Part shown: positions 1 to 6,886 of the stretch, piece after piece
Layout of the letters: every line of letters starts with the position of its first letter
How positions within the stretch are numbered: position 1 is the first letter of the stretch
The notes under the pieces: generated by a model
What the model was told of the DNA's origin: nothing
What the model saw: only the letters and a program-made list of their open reading frames with translations
Database searches by the model: none
Translations under genes and position numbers: made by a program
From: UBA6522 sp036231525
GTDB taxonomy: Bacteria > Pseudomonadota > Gammaproteobacteria > Steroidobacterales > Rariloculaceae
Length of the DNA stretch: 8,662 nt
Reading direction: 5' to 3'
Assembly: GCA_036231525.1 (NCBI GenBank)
Contig: JAZAGZ010000016.1
Location: 1-8,662, forward strand

Positions 1-166
1 ATTTGTCGTCAAAATTGTAAGCAATCCCGGTTTGTTGCTCGCCGTCTCTAAGGGTGACGTCATGAATTTTGATCGTATCGGCAAAATTCAGATCCTTTGT
101 GACTTCCTTATCGTAGTTCCAGGCACTACTAAACCAGTCGTCGGTCTTCCAGGGATGCTCGCTCAT
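1..166 (-). CDS. LeuA/HMGL-like (DRE-TIM) acyltransferase or lyase, N-terminal part
   Basis: This gene is cut by the left edge; only its first 55 residues are present. ATG lies at 166-164 with a Shine-Dalgarno (GAGGA, 179-175) 8 bases upstream. After about 30 polar residues rich in Trp and Asp comes IKIHDVTLRDGEQ (residues 32-44), the entry motif of the DRE-TIM metallolyase family (2-isopropylmalate synthase, homocitrate synthase, citramalate synthase, HMG-CoA lyase). In that family the Arg (R40 here) is catalytic and the next Asp (D41) binds the divalent metal. These enzymes make or break the C-C bond between an acyl-CoA and an oxo acid. The N-terminal stretch before the barrel is longer than in standard LeuA, so this is probably a divergent paralogue and not the leucine pathway enzyme. 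Which reaction it catalyses cannot be told without the rest. It is on the same strand as the upstream symporter but 264 bases away, with its own promoter candidate. Confidence 0.85.
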   Translation of the reverse strand, partial: MSEHPWKTDDWFSSAWNYDKEVTKDLNFADTIKIHDVTLRDGEQQTGIAYNFDDK

Positions 167-213
167 TTAAAAAATCCTCGAAATTTGAACTCATTACTGC
201 TAATTAGCCGGGC

Positions 214-219
214 ATTATA
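214..219 (-). promoter_or_regulatory. -10 box (perfect TATAAT) for the LeuA-like gene
   Basis: Read on the minus strand, a perfect TATAAT lies about 48 bases upstream of the ATG at 166, which would give a 5' leader of roughly 40 bases. There is no good TTGACA-like hexamer at 16-18 bases spacing, so activation by a regulator, or a chance match in AT-rich DNA, remains possible. Confidence 0.35.
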
Positions 220-341
220 CTGGTTCTAAACGAGCCCGCGACAGCAAGCAAGCGTGTGATGCGCGTACTAACAGGGTCAACGTCAAGGAATCAGGAACGT
301 TGCAGCGGAGGCTGGTTGTTAGCGAAATATGCGCGTATCTA

Positions 342-420
342 TCCAAAAAACAACAAAAAACATATAAATATCTTATTAAACAGTCAGTTATTATATATTT
401 CTAATATATTGTATAGAGTT
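342..420. other. AT-rich gap behind the symporter gene
   Basis: This is a strongly AT-rich stretch between the symporter stop (431) and the upstream region of the LeuA-like gene. On the minus strand it contains two T6 runs (near 346-359) and weak AT-only inverted repeats, such as ATATAT pairing around 391-407. There is no GC-rich stem before the T runs, so I cannot call an intrinsic terminator. No gene is visible here on either strand. Confidence 0.4.
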
Positions 421-430
421 AAGGGGTGGC

Positions 431-1945
431 TTATTTGGACCTGCGAAATTCTTCATCCAGCGCTGCACGAATCCTTGCAACAGCCTGAGCATCAGGTGGA
501 GTGGTGAAACGACTGACAATAAGGGTTACCGGAATATTAACAACCAGCCCCCAGAAAGAGGGATCAAAACGCCACCCCGATGGAAAGATTTCCCCACCAT
601 AGAAGCGCGTCAGCATGGATGCTGTAAGCCCAGCAATGATCCCCGATGTGACACCAACCTTCGTGAATCTAATACCCATGGGCACAGTGACGGCTAGGAC
701 AGCTGGCAGCAGTTGCGTGATCATAGATGCGGTGACACCGATCATCAGGACAACCAGGCCCCAGTCTCTTGCTGCCGCCAGTACTGTGATCGCAACCAAG
801 AAAACGACAAAAATCCGCCCAACAGTAATGTAATGGCGGTCTGAGCCATCTTTCTTGATAAAACTTGCATACACATCTTTCGTAAGCATCGCAGAGTTTG
901 CGTTAGTATCAGCATCTAGTGAAGACATGCCGGCAGCTAAACCACCTGCGACGATTAAGCCTGCAAACCAAGCAGGCGCGTAAGTGGCAAGCAGAAGTGG
1001 AAACGAGTTATCTGCGTCAGACCCCACGAGCTCAGGAAAGTAATAAAAAGCTGTGAAGCCGATCACCATGGCGGGCAGGTATAGGGCCATAAGATAAAAT
1101 CCAACAGTTAAACCAATCTTTTTTGTGGTTTTAACATCACGTGCTGAGTAAAAAAACATAAATCCCCTGGGCAAAATAGCCCAGTAAAGAGCTATACCAA
1201 AGACGGGGAAGGTGGCCCACCACTGCGGTGTAGCTAATCCTTGAGGCCCTGGTAACGTAAGTAACTCTGGCCTGGTTTCTTGTATACGGTTGAAAAGGGT
1301 CAACAGATCTCCGTCAATTAGGCTTAAACACCAGAAGGCGGCCGCCCATACGGCAACGAACATCCACACGGCCTGGGCAACGGTTGTCCACGTAACACCC
1401 CGAATGCCGCTGGAAGTAACATAAATCATGACCATGAAGCCCATAATCAGCAGTGCACCAATGTACGAGATATGGCCTTCTGTGCCACTTGAAAGTAACC
1501 GGGCAGGACCGGTTACATTCGCCGTCATTAAAGGAATGCAGCAGGAAAGTGTATAGATCGCAATAAAAACTCTGAATTTCCCGTCGCCAAAGTAATCGAC
1601 GAGCATATCCGCCGGCGTGATGTAGTTGAATTTTCTACCCAAACAAGTGATGCGAGAACCAATAAAATAGATCATCCCCAACGGCGTGAATACAGTCCAT
1701 AGGATATTTGCTGCAAAAGCCACGCCATGCGCGTGGTAAAACCCCATGGATCCCGGAATCGCAAAAGCTGTGTGAAATCCCCCTGCAATGCCAAGATACA
1801 GAACAAGGAATCCGAATCCTGGTGCAACCTTGAAATAGTCGTCCATGGCCACACGGCCAACCTTTGTCCAGCGACCAGTCCCGACCCAAAGAATGAGCAG
1901 CGCGTAGAGAATTACGATAGCGACTGTGTAATGCCAAGATTCCAA
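431..1945 (-). CDS. sodium:solute symporter (SSS family)
   Basis: A 504-residue, highly hydrophobic inner-membrane protein of the sodium:solute symporter family (LeuT fold), which uses the Na+ gradient to import small organic solutes. Family marks visible are YITPADMLVDYFG (108-120), SGIRGVTWTTVAQ (179-191), FFYSARDVKTTKK (264-276) and GLAAGMSSLDADTNANSAML (335-354). The paired Ser341-Ser342 in the last motif fit the TM8 Na2-site serines known from vSGLT. Length and helix number (about 13) fit a complete protein, with a short charged C-terminal tail (IRAALDEEFRRSK). The start is TTG, chosen because GGGGAGA lies 6 bases before it (1958-1952) and the membrane segment begins directly after. It starts 2 bases after the stop of the small membrane protein, so the two are surely one operon and probably translationally coupled. 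The substrate is unknown: a carboxylate, vitamin or amino acid is possible. The stop is TAA. Confidence 0.93.
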   Translation of the reverse strand: MESWHYTVAIVILYALLILWVGTGRWTKVGRVAMDDYFKVAPGFGFLVLYLGIAGGFHTAFAIPGSMGFYHAHGVAFAANILWTVFTPLGMIYFIGSRITCLGRKFNYITPADMLVDYFGDGKFRVFIAIYTLSCCIPLMTANVTGPARLLSSGTEGHISYIGALLIMGFMVMIYVTSSGIRGVTWTTVAQAVWMFVAVWAAAFWCLSLIDGDLLTLFNRIQETRPELLTLPGPQGLATPQWWATFPVFGIALYWAILPRGFMFFYSARDVKTTKKIGLTVGFYLMALYLPAMVIGFTAFYYFPELVGSDADNSFPLLLATYAPAWFAGLIVAGGLAAGMSSLDADTNANSAMLTKDVYASFIKKDGSDRHYITVGRIFVVFLVAITVLAAARDWGLVVLMIGVTASMITQLLPAVLAVTVPMGIRFTKVGVTSGIIAGLTASMLTRFYGGEIFPSGWRFDPSFWGLVVNIPVTLIVSRFTTPPDAQAVARIRAALDEEFRRSK

Positions 1946-1947
1946 AA

Positions 1948-2196
1948 CTAATCTCCCCGGGAAGCCGCGTCTTCCTGCTCGATCTTCAGGCCGAAGTACA
2001 GACAGCCGCAGAGCCAGATTATTCCCCAGCCGCTACACCAGGCATAAACGAGGGGTAATCCCATTACAGCGATAGGCTCATTGACAGCCCAGGTACCAAC
2101 CCAAACCATAAGGAAACAAAAAATAAACCAACTCAAGTAGAGTTTCTGCCACAAAGTCTGGGGAAGCAGGTGGTTTTGTTGCCCAGAATCCGTCAT
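1948..2196 (-). CDS. small two-helix membrane protein, symporter partner (DUF3311/YhdT type)
   Basis: An 82-residue protein with two hydrophobic segments (about residues 19-38 and 46-70), separated by a short loop with NEPIAVMGLPLVY, and a charged C-terminal tail (KIEQEDAASRGD). Small proteins of this form (DUF3311, or the DUF997/YhdT group next to PanF) are commonly encoded directly before SSS symporters and are thought to be accessory subunits. The EP...GLP..Y pattern in the loop fits that group, but I cannot separate the two families by eye. The ATG at 2196 has AGGGGAG about 4-5 bases upstream on the minus strand. The gene ends in TAG 2 bases before the symporter's TTG, and its last codons contain the symporter's Shine-Dalgarno, so translation of the two is probably coupled. 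Confidence 0.8.
   Translation of the reverse strand: MTDSGQQNHLLPQTLWQKLYLSWFIFCFLMVWVGTWAVNEPIAVMGLPLVYAWCSGWGIIWLCGCLYFGLKIEQEDAASRGD
1952..1958 (-). promoter_or_regulatory. Shine-Dalgarno that sets the TTG start of the symporter
   Basis: GGGGAGA on the minus strand, inside the last codons of the small membrane protein gene, ends 6 bases before TTG at 1945. This strength and spacing is the main reason to accept the rare TTG start. Confidence 0.75.
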
Positions 2197-2227
2197 GTTT
2201 CTCCCCTGTGGTGAATGGCCCTTTGCG

Positions 2228-2257
2228 ATTATGCCGCAGTCCTTCGAAGTGTTTGAA
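2228..2257 (-). promoter_or_regulatory. candidate sigma-70 promoter of the symporter operon
   Basis: On the minus strand TTCAAA (2257-2252) is followed after 18 bases by CATAAT (2233-2228). Each is a good but imperfect match to TTGACA / TATAAT (4 of 6 and 5 of 6). Transcription would start near 2221, giving a leader of about 25 bases to the ATG at 2196. The -35 bases overlap those of the plus-strand candidate. Confidence 0.4.
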
Positions 2258-2279
2258 TGCGGGTTTTCTTACTTATGAT
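2253..2279 (+). promoter_or_regulatory. candidate sigma-70 promoter of the solute-binding protein gene
   Basis: TTGAAT (2253-2258) and TATGAT (2274-2279) are separated by 15 bases, which is shorter than ideal. Start of transcription would be near 2286, leaving a leader of about 75 bases that contains the 16-bp palindrome and the Shine-Dalgarno. Confidence 0.35.
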
Positions 2280-2340
2280 GAGCGAAGGCATTCTGCTAGA
2301 TAAGAATTCTCAAGTCCACTGTCGGGAGGATACGATCCAA

Positions 2341-2356
2341 ATACCTCTAGAGGTAT
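2341..2356. promoter_or_regulatory. perfect 16-bp palindrome over the Shine-Dalgarno of the binding protein gene
   Basis: ATACCTCTAGAGGTAT equals its own reverse complement over all 16 bases. It could be the operator of a dimeric regulator. As RNA it could fold into a 6-bp stem with a CUAG loop. The right half contains AGAGG (2349-2353), the Shine-Dalgarno for GTG at 2361, so either protein binding or folding would affect expression of the binding protein. Confidence 0.5.
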
Positions 2357-2360
2357 AGTA

Positions 2361-3473
2361 GTGACTCTCAGCAATTCTAATCGAGCGCCAATCATGAGCC
2401 CGACTAAGAAACGAATACAGCATCTGAAAGTCACCGCGCTGATAGTTGCTGCATGTTTGCCTATAGGCAACCTCGTTCATGCGCAGTGGCCAGAACGACC
2501 TATCACGCTCGTGGTGATGTATGCCCCAGGCGGGGGTACAGATACGGTATTGCGCACACTGGCAGGGGAGATGTCTAGCGTGACTGGCTGGCGGATTAAT
2601 GTCGTTAATCGGCCAGGTGCAGCGGGCACGTTAGCCACAAACTTTGTCCTCAATAGGCCTAATGATGGCTACACTTTGCTCGGTTCGTCTAGTTTCGGAA
2701 AATTTGCACGAGTCAGTGGTAATGGCGAATCCAAATCGTGGCGTGATTGGTACTTTATGCAAGCGGCTACGAATTTAGCGAGTTGGGCCGTGCGTCCAGA
2801 CTCTCCATACCAAACGTTTGCCGATGTCCTGGCAGCAGCAAAAGCCAATCCAGGAGAAATTACAATATCGACCTCCGGCTCCGGGGGGCTCTGGCATGAG
2901 ATGGCTGCAAGCGTTGCGAAGGCAGCAGGCATTGAATTGAAATATGTTCCTTATGGGAGTGGGCAGGCAGCAACTCTTGCCGGGCTTAACGCCGAAGTAC
3001 ACATTGCTGGCGGCGGTGTGCACGAGCATATTCAATTTGTTGATTCAGGGGATCTCATCCCGTTACAGCAGACGGGTCCAATCGACATTGTCACCGCGAA
3101 TGGAAATATCATGCCGTCTTTAGTCAATTTTCTACCAGAAGTCAGGGAGCAGTTGCCTCCAAACGGAACTTACGATGTGGGGATTCGTCGCGATACCCCC
3201 ATCGAAATTATTCGACAGGTACAAGAGGCTTTTTTAGCAGCTGCGAATTCAAATGTATTCAAGACGACGACCGAACAGCAAAGACTTCTCATTAACGTAT
3301 TGATCGGTGAAGAAGCAGACCGTCGGGCTGCGGAGTTAGAAGCTATTACCGCTACAATGTTTCAAGAACTCGGCATCCCCGGAGCCAAGGGATCTGATGA
3401 ACTCGGTCTTCCCGAGATGGACGCATTTGAGACTTGGTGGCCACCTGAGGGGTATGTGCCTCTTCCTCTCTAA
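2361..3473 (+). CDS. tripartite tricarboxylate transporter-type substrate-binding protein (TctC/Bug family)
   Basis: An exported periplasmic binding protein of the Bug/TctC family, which captures carboxylates or similar small molecules for TctAB-type transport or for sensing. The signal peptide has KKR, then a hydrophobic core VTALIVAACLPIGNLV, with cleavage likely after LVHA and before QWPERP. Family motifs are WPERPITLVVMYAPGGGTDT (first ligand loop), VVNRPGAAGTLATNFVL, and PNDGYTLLGSSS; the second lobe carries ISTSGSGGLWHEMA and LKYVPYGSGQAAT. The mature protein is somewhat long for the family and ends in an unusual Trp/Pro-rich tail (FETWWPPEGYVPLPL). I use GTG at 2361 because AGAGG lies 7 bases upstream; ATG at 2394 gives a more usual 30-residue signal peptide but has only a weak Shine-Dalgarno. 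No tctA or tctB membrane genes are in the window, so it is an orphan here. It is divergent from the symporter operon. The stop is TAA. Confidence 0.9.
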   Translation: MTLSNSNRAPIMSPTKKRIQHLKVTALIVAACLPIGNLVHAQWPERPITLVVMYAPGGGTDTVLRTLAGEMSSVTGWRINVVNRPGAAGTLATNFVLNRPNDGYTLLGSSSFGKFARVSGNGESKSWRDWYFMQAATNLASWAVRPDSPYQTFADVLAAAKANPGEITISTSGSGGLWHEMAASVAKAAGIELKYVPYGSGQAATLAGLNAEVHIAGGGVHEHIQFVDSGDLIPLQQTGPIDIVTANGNIMPSLVNFLPEVREQLPPNGTYDVGIRRDTPIEIIRQVQEAFLAAANSNVFKTTTEQQRLLINVLIGEEADRRAAELEAITATMFQELGIPGAKGSDELGLPEMDAFETWWPPEGYVPLPL

Positions 3474-3520
3474 CGCCAATCACCTAACCATAAGGTCTAT
3501 CCTGCACCAGTATTTAAGCG

Positions 3521-4762
3521 ATGAATGATGCCCTGCACAACTGGGATCGAATCATTGTTCATGCAGACATGGATTCCTTCTACGCATCCGTGGAGCAGCT
3601 AGATAATCCTGGTTTGCGGGGGCGTCCTGTCTTGGTCGGATCTAGCAGTGGCCGTGGCGTTGTGCTGACTGCGAGCTATGAGGCACGCCCATTCGGAGTC
3701 GGCAGCGCAATGCCAATGGTTCAGGCACGAAGGCTTTGCCCTGATGCTCTAGTCGTGCCTCCACGATTTAAGCGTTACCAAGAACTGTCTACCGTCATCA
3801 TGGCAGTCTTCTCGGACTTTTCACCCATTGTCGAACCGCTGAGTCTTGATGAGGCTTTTCTTGAAATGACCGGCTCAGAAGGACTATTTGGTGAACCTAA
3901 AAACATGGGGCGTCAGCTAAAAGAAGCAGTGAAAAGTGCAACACAAGGTTTAACAGTTTCGGTTGGAGTCTCCGGCACCAAGTACGTGGCCAAGGTAGCC
4001 AGTGGATTTGCAAAACCCGACGGTTTAACAGTCGTGGCACCAACGGCTGCGCGTAGGTGGCTTGCACCGCTGCCCGTATCGAAGCTATGGGGTGCCGGGA
4101 AAAAAAACCAAACCCGTTTAGCGGAAATAGGGCTTAAGACTATTGGTGATGTTGCAAATACCAAACCTTCGTTTCTGGTTGAACAGCTCGGAAACGTTGG
4201 TTCTCATTTTTATTCGCTTTCCCATGCAGAGGATATGCGTGAAGTTGAAAGCCAACACACAGCGAAGAGCATTGGTTCAGAACATACTTTAGACAGGGAT
4301 ACTCGCAATCCCCGTGAAATCAAAAACTATCTCCGCCGATCTACGGATACCATCGCTAGGCGATTGAGGAATAAGGGACTCATTGCCGCAGGTATAAGGA
4401 TTAAACTCAAAACGAGTGAGTTTCAACTGCTTACTCGCCAAGAACATTTTGATAAACCTACCGATGTCGCAGATGTTCTCTACAAAAAAGTTAACGTTTT
4501 ACTTTCAGCTTTCCCGCACTCAGGACCATTTAGACTGGTTGGGGTGACGGCTTTCGACCTTAGAGCTACAAAAGATCCATTACAGCTTAGTTTATTAAAT
4601 TGCGATGGGCGTGAGCGCAGGCTAGAGTCAACACTAGATAAAATCGTAGAACGTTTTGGAGAAGATGCTGTTCAGCGTGCCGGTGATCCCAAAACCACAC
4701 TGGGCGCTGATTTAGCAGCTAATATGGATTTCCTTGATAAAAAGGGAATAGGTGAACCTTAG
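3521..4762 (+). CDS. dinB: DNA polymerase IV (Y-family translesion polymerase)
   Basis: A 413-residue Y-family polymerase that copies past damaged bases with low fidelity. Catalytic carboxylates are in HADMDSFYASVE (Asp16; Tyr21 fits the steric-gate position that excludes ribonucleotides) and in SLDEAFLEMT (Asp110, Glu111). SVGVSGTKYVAKVASGFAKP (147-166) is the usual palm/DNA-contact segment, and LPVSKLWGAGKKNQTRLAEI (184-203) is the helix-hairpin-helix region of the thumb. A little-finger domain follows from about 248. QLSLL (355-359) resembles a sliding-clamp binding motif and lies before a helical tail (RRLESTLDKIVERFG), as in the longer DinB variants; E. coli Pol IV is about 350 residues. 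The start ATG has no clear Shine-Dalgarno nearby (TAAGGT lies about 24 bases upstream). The gene follows the binding protein by 47 bases without a convincing terminator, so read-through from upstream is possible. I saw no LexA box. The TAG stop overlaps the stop of uup. Confidence 0.95.
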   Translation: MNDALHNWDRIIVHADMDSFYASVEQLDNPGLRGRPVLVGSSSGRGVVLTASYEARPFGVGSAMPMVQARRLCPDALVVPPRFKRYQELSTVIMAVFSDFSPIVEPLSLDEAFLEMTGSEGLFGEPKNMGRQLKEAVKSATQGLTVSVGVSGTKYVAKVASGFAKPDGLTVVAPTAARRWLAPLPVSKLWGAGKKNQTRLAEIGLKTIGDVANTKPSFLVEQLGNVGSHFYSLSHAEDMREVESQHTAKSIGSEHTLDRDTRNPREIKNYLRRSTDTIARRLRNKGLIAAGIRIKLKTSEFQLLTRQEHFDKPTDVADVLYKKVNVLLSAFPHSGPFRLVGVTAFDLRATKDPLQLSLLNCDGRERRLESTLDKIVERFGEDAVQRAGDPKTTLGADLAANMDFLDKKGIGEP

Positions 4763-6672
4763 CTGCCTCTGGATGCCTGCGCCTGTCCTTCCAGTTCTGC
4801 CCAGCGTTCAACCGCAATTTCAAGTTGATCTTGTAAGTGACTCAGTTTTTCCAGCTTATCGCGAATCCGTTCATGCGGTTGGAGATAAAAGTCATCCGCA
4901 TCAACCTCCATTTGGATCGTACTTACGTCGGCCTCCAAGAGCTTGATTTGAGCAGGTAGAGCATCTAACTCTCGCTGCAACTTGTAAGAGAGCTTTTTAG
5001 CGGGAGAGGGCATCGGGGGGGTGGTCGATTTTTTAACATTTCGCTTAAGCGTTGATTCATCAGCAACTGCAAGTTCGTGGTGATGCCGTACCCAATCACT
5101 GTATCCTCCTGGATAACGCTTGACAGTGCCATTACCTTCAAAAACCAATGTGCTAGTCACAACCTTATCTAAAAAATAGCGATCATGACTCACAACTAGC
5201 AGTGTTCCGTTGTACTGTGAAAGACGTGCTTCCAAAGCCTCCAGGGTTTCTACATCAAGGTCATTAGTAGGTTCATCCAAAACAAGAAGATTTGATGATC
5301 GGGTAAATAACTTTGCCAAAATAACTCTGTTACGTTCACCGCCTGACAAAGCTGCCACACGGGTCATTGCTCTTTTTGCAGAAAATAAAAAATCTGTGAG
5401 ATAGGCAATGATGTGCTTTTTTTTACCTTGAATCTGAATATAGTCGCGTCCTTCTCCCACGATATCGGCGACTGTCTTTGTTGTATCGAGTTCGCGCCTA
5501 AGTTGATCAAAGTAGGCGGTCTCAAGATGCGTTCCGAATTTTATTGATCCAGAATCAGGCTTGAGTTCACCTAATAAAATACGGAGTAGGGTGCTTTTTC
5601 CTACGCCGTTATTACCGATGATGCCTATACGTTCGCCGCGAGTTATACGGAGAGAAAAATCTTTGAGCAGGGTTTCACCTCCATATCCGTGCGAGATATT
5701 CCTTGCTTCAATTACTTTTTTTCCGGAGAGTTGATTGGACTCATTAACGTAAATCCGAGCACTGCGAGCTCGTTTTATACGTTTTGAATGTTCTTCGCGC
5801 ATAGCTTCGAGCGCACGAACCCGTCCCTCGTTGCGACTCTCTCTTGCCTTAATGCCCCGACGTATCCAAACTTCTTCTTCTGCTAGTTTTTTGTCGAATA
5901 GAATATTTCTGCGATCCTCATCTTTATCAGCTTTGCTTTTCTGTCGTAAATAGTCCCGATAACCTCCGGGCCAACTCCTCAGATGCCCTCTGTCAATCTC
6001 GATGATTCGGCTTGCCACACGCTCGACGAAGCCACGATCGTGGGTCACGAAGAGCACAGCGCCCTCGAAACCTCGAACCTTCTCCTCCAGCCACTCAATA
6101 GTAGAGATATCGAGGTGGTTCGTAGGTTCATCCAGTAGGAGCAGGTCGGGTTTCCCAACTAATGCTTGTGCAAGAGCTACACGTCTACGCCACCCCCCAG
6201 ATAGCTCGTTCATTTTCATGTGAGAGGGAAGTTCCAATTGTGTAATCATTGCGTCCACTTGAACGCTAACAGACCACCCGCCGCCAGTTTCAATAGCAGA
6301 CTCAAGTATTTCGAGCTCACGTAGTTTTGTTTTCTGCGTCTTTGTGTCAGCTGAGATTTTTCGAAATGCTTCGATTCGCGCAGTTTGTTCGCGCATACCT
6401 TCCGCAACCACATGCCAAACCTCTTGCTCTGATCCCTCTGATAAAATTTGGTTCAGCATTGCAATATTTATCCCTGGGCGATTCTCGATTTTTCCTTCGT
6501 CCGGCTCTAATTCGCCCATCAATAGCTTTAGGGTTGAGGATTTCCCTGCCCCATTACGCCCGATCAGGCATAGCCGTTCTCCTGATTCAATTTGTAGGTT
6601 TGCATTCTTGTGGACCACCTGATCCCCAAACGCTAAAGAAACATCATCAAGGCGAATCAGCGCAGTCAACAT
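4759..6672 (-). CDS. uup: ABC-F family ATPase Uup
   Basis: A 637-residue soluble protein with two ABC ATPase domains and no membrane segments, near the length of E. coli Uup. Uup-type ABC-F proteins act on ribosomes and bind DNA; loss in E. coli raises precise transposon excision. First ATPase: Walker A GRNGAGKSS (38-46, Ser in place of the usual Thr), signature LSGGWRRR (137-144), Walker B LLLLDEPTNHLD (177-188, Glu182 catalytic), switch His211. A charged inter-domain linker (about 241-310, rich in Lys, Arg, Glu) carries the P-site tRNA-interaction region of ABC-F proteins. Second ATPase: GNNGVGKST (353-361), LSGGERNR (442-449), LLVLDEPTNDLD (462-473), His496. The C-terminal part (about 560-632) is a predicted coiled coil (KLQRELDALPAQIKLLEADV and onward), the DNA-binding domain typical of Uup and absent from EttA. 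ATG at 6672 has AAAGGA only 3 bases upstream, a short spacing. The TAA stop overlaps the dinB stop. Confidence 0.93.
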   Translation of the reverse strand: MLTALIRLDDVSLAFGDQVVHKNANLQIESGERLCLIGRNGAGKSSTLKLLMGELEPDEGKIENRPGINIAMLNQILSEGSEQEVWHVVAEGMREQTARIEAFRKISADTKTQKTKLRELEILESAIETGGGWSVSVQVDAMITQLELPSHMKMNELSGGWRRRVALAQALVGKPDLLLLDEPTNHLDISTIEWLEEKVRGFEGAVLFVTHDRGFVERVASRIIEIDRGHLRSWPGGYRDYLRQKSKADKDEDRRNILFDKKLAEEEVWIRRGIKARESRNEGRVRALEAMREEHSKRIKRARSARIYVNESNQLSGKKVIEARNISHGYGGETLLKDFSLRITRGERIGIIGNNGVGKSTLLRILLGELKPDSGSIKFGTHLETAYFDQLRRELDTTKTVADIVGEGRDYIQIQGKKKHIIAYLTDFLFSAKRAMTRVAALSGGERNRVILAKLFTRSSNLLVLDEPTNDLDVETLEALEARLSQYNGTLLVVSHDRYFLDKVVTSTLVFEGNGTVKRYPGGYSDWVRHHHELAVADESTLKRNVKKSTTPPMPSPAKKLSYKLQRELDALPAQIKLLEADVSTIQMEVDADDFYLQPHERIRDKLEKLSHLQDQLEIAVERWAELEGQAQASRGS

Positions 6673-6677
6673 TCATC

Positions 6678-6728
6678 CTTTATCTTTTTAGAACTCATCT
6701 AGTTTTTAGCTTTCAGCTTTATCTTTTT
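6678..6728. repeat. 12-bp direct repeat in the uup leader
   Basis: CTTTATCTTTTT occurs at 6678-6689 and again at 6717-6728, identical in all 12 bases and 39 bases apart start to start. On the minus strand this is AAAAAGATAAAG, and the copy next to uup overlaps its Shine-Dalgarno. In AT-rich DNA it may be chance or slippage, or the trace of a small duplication. Confidence 0.5.
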
Positions 6729-6826
6729 GTTTTATATTAAAAACAAGTGTAATTAATTTAAAAATCAGTGTTGGCGTATATGAACAAGTTGTCATGCTAA
6801 AATGCATCCATCACTATTGTGTGACG

Positions 6827-6848
6827 CAATCGCACGACGGTGTGATTG
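6827..6848. promoter_or_regulatory. dyad / RNA hairpin upstream of the small membrane protein
   Basis: CAATCGCAC (6827-6835), loop GACG, GTGTGATTG (6840-6848). The arms match at 8 of 9 bases in DNA, and the ninth becomes a G-U pair in RNA. A TATATT-like -10 box (6853-6858) follows directly, so the dyad would sit in the -35 / spacer region as an operator. GTGTGA also occurs as a direct repeat (6819-6824 and 6840-6845). There is no T run after it on either strand, so it is not a terminator. Confidence 0.4.
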
Positions 6849-6886
6849 TCTATATATTGCAGTATTAAAAAAATGGGGAGCTACAT

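Noticed and set aside
256..507. 83-residue plus-strand frame in the left intergenic gap
   Set aside because: It lies over AT-rich DNA and the end of the symporter gene, has no Shine-Dalgarno and shows mixed, non-protein-like composition.
2324..2330. GGGAGGA as the Shine-Dalgarno of a leader peptide
   Set aside because: No ATG, GTG or TTG lies at a suitable distance downstream, so it is not linked to a frame.
3474..3520. LexA-type SOS box before dinB
   Set aside because: No CTGT-N8-ACAG or other known LexA pattern is visible in the 47 bases before the gene.
6327..6740. 137-residue open frame on the plus strand inside the start of uup
   Set aside because: It is a shadow of the well-supported uup gene; no protein-like motifs and no ribosome site.
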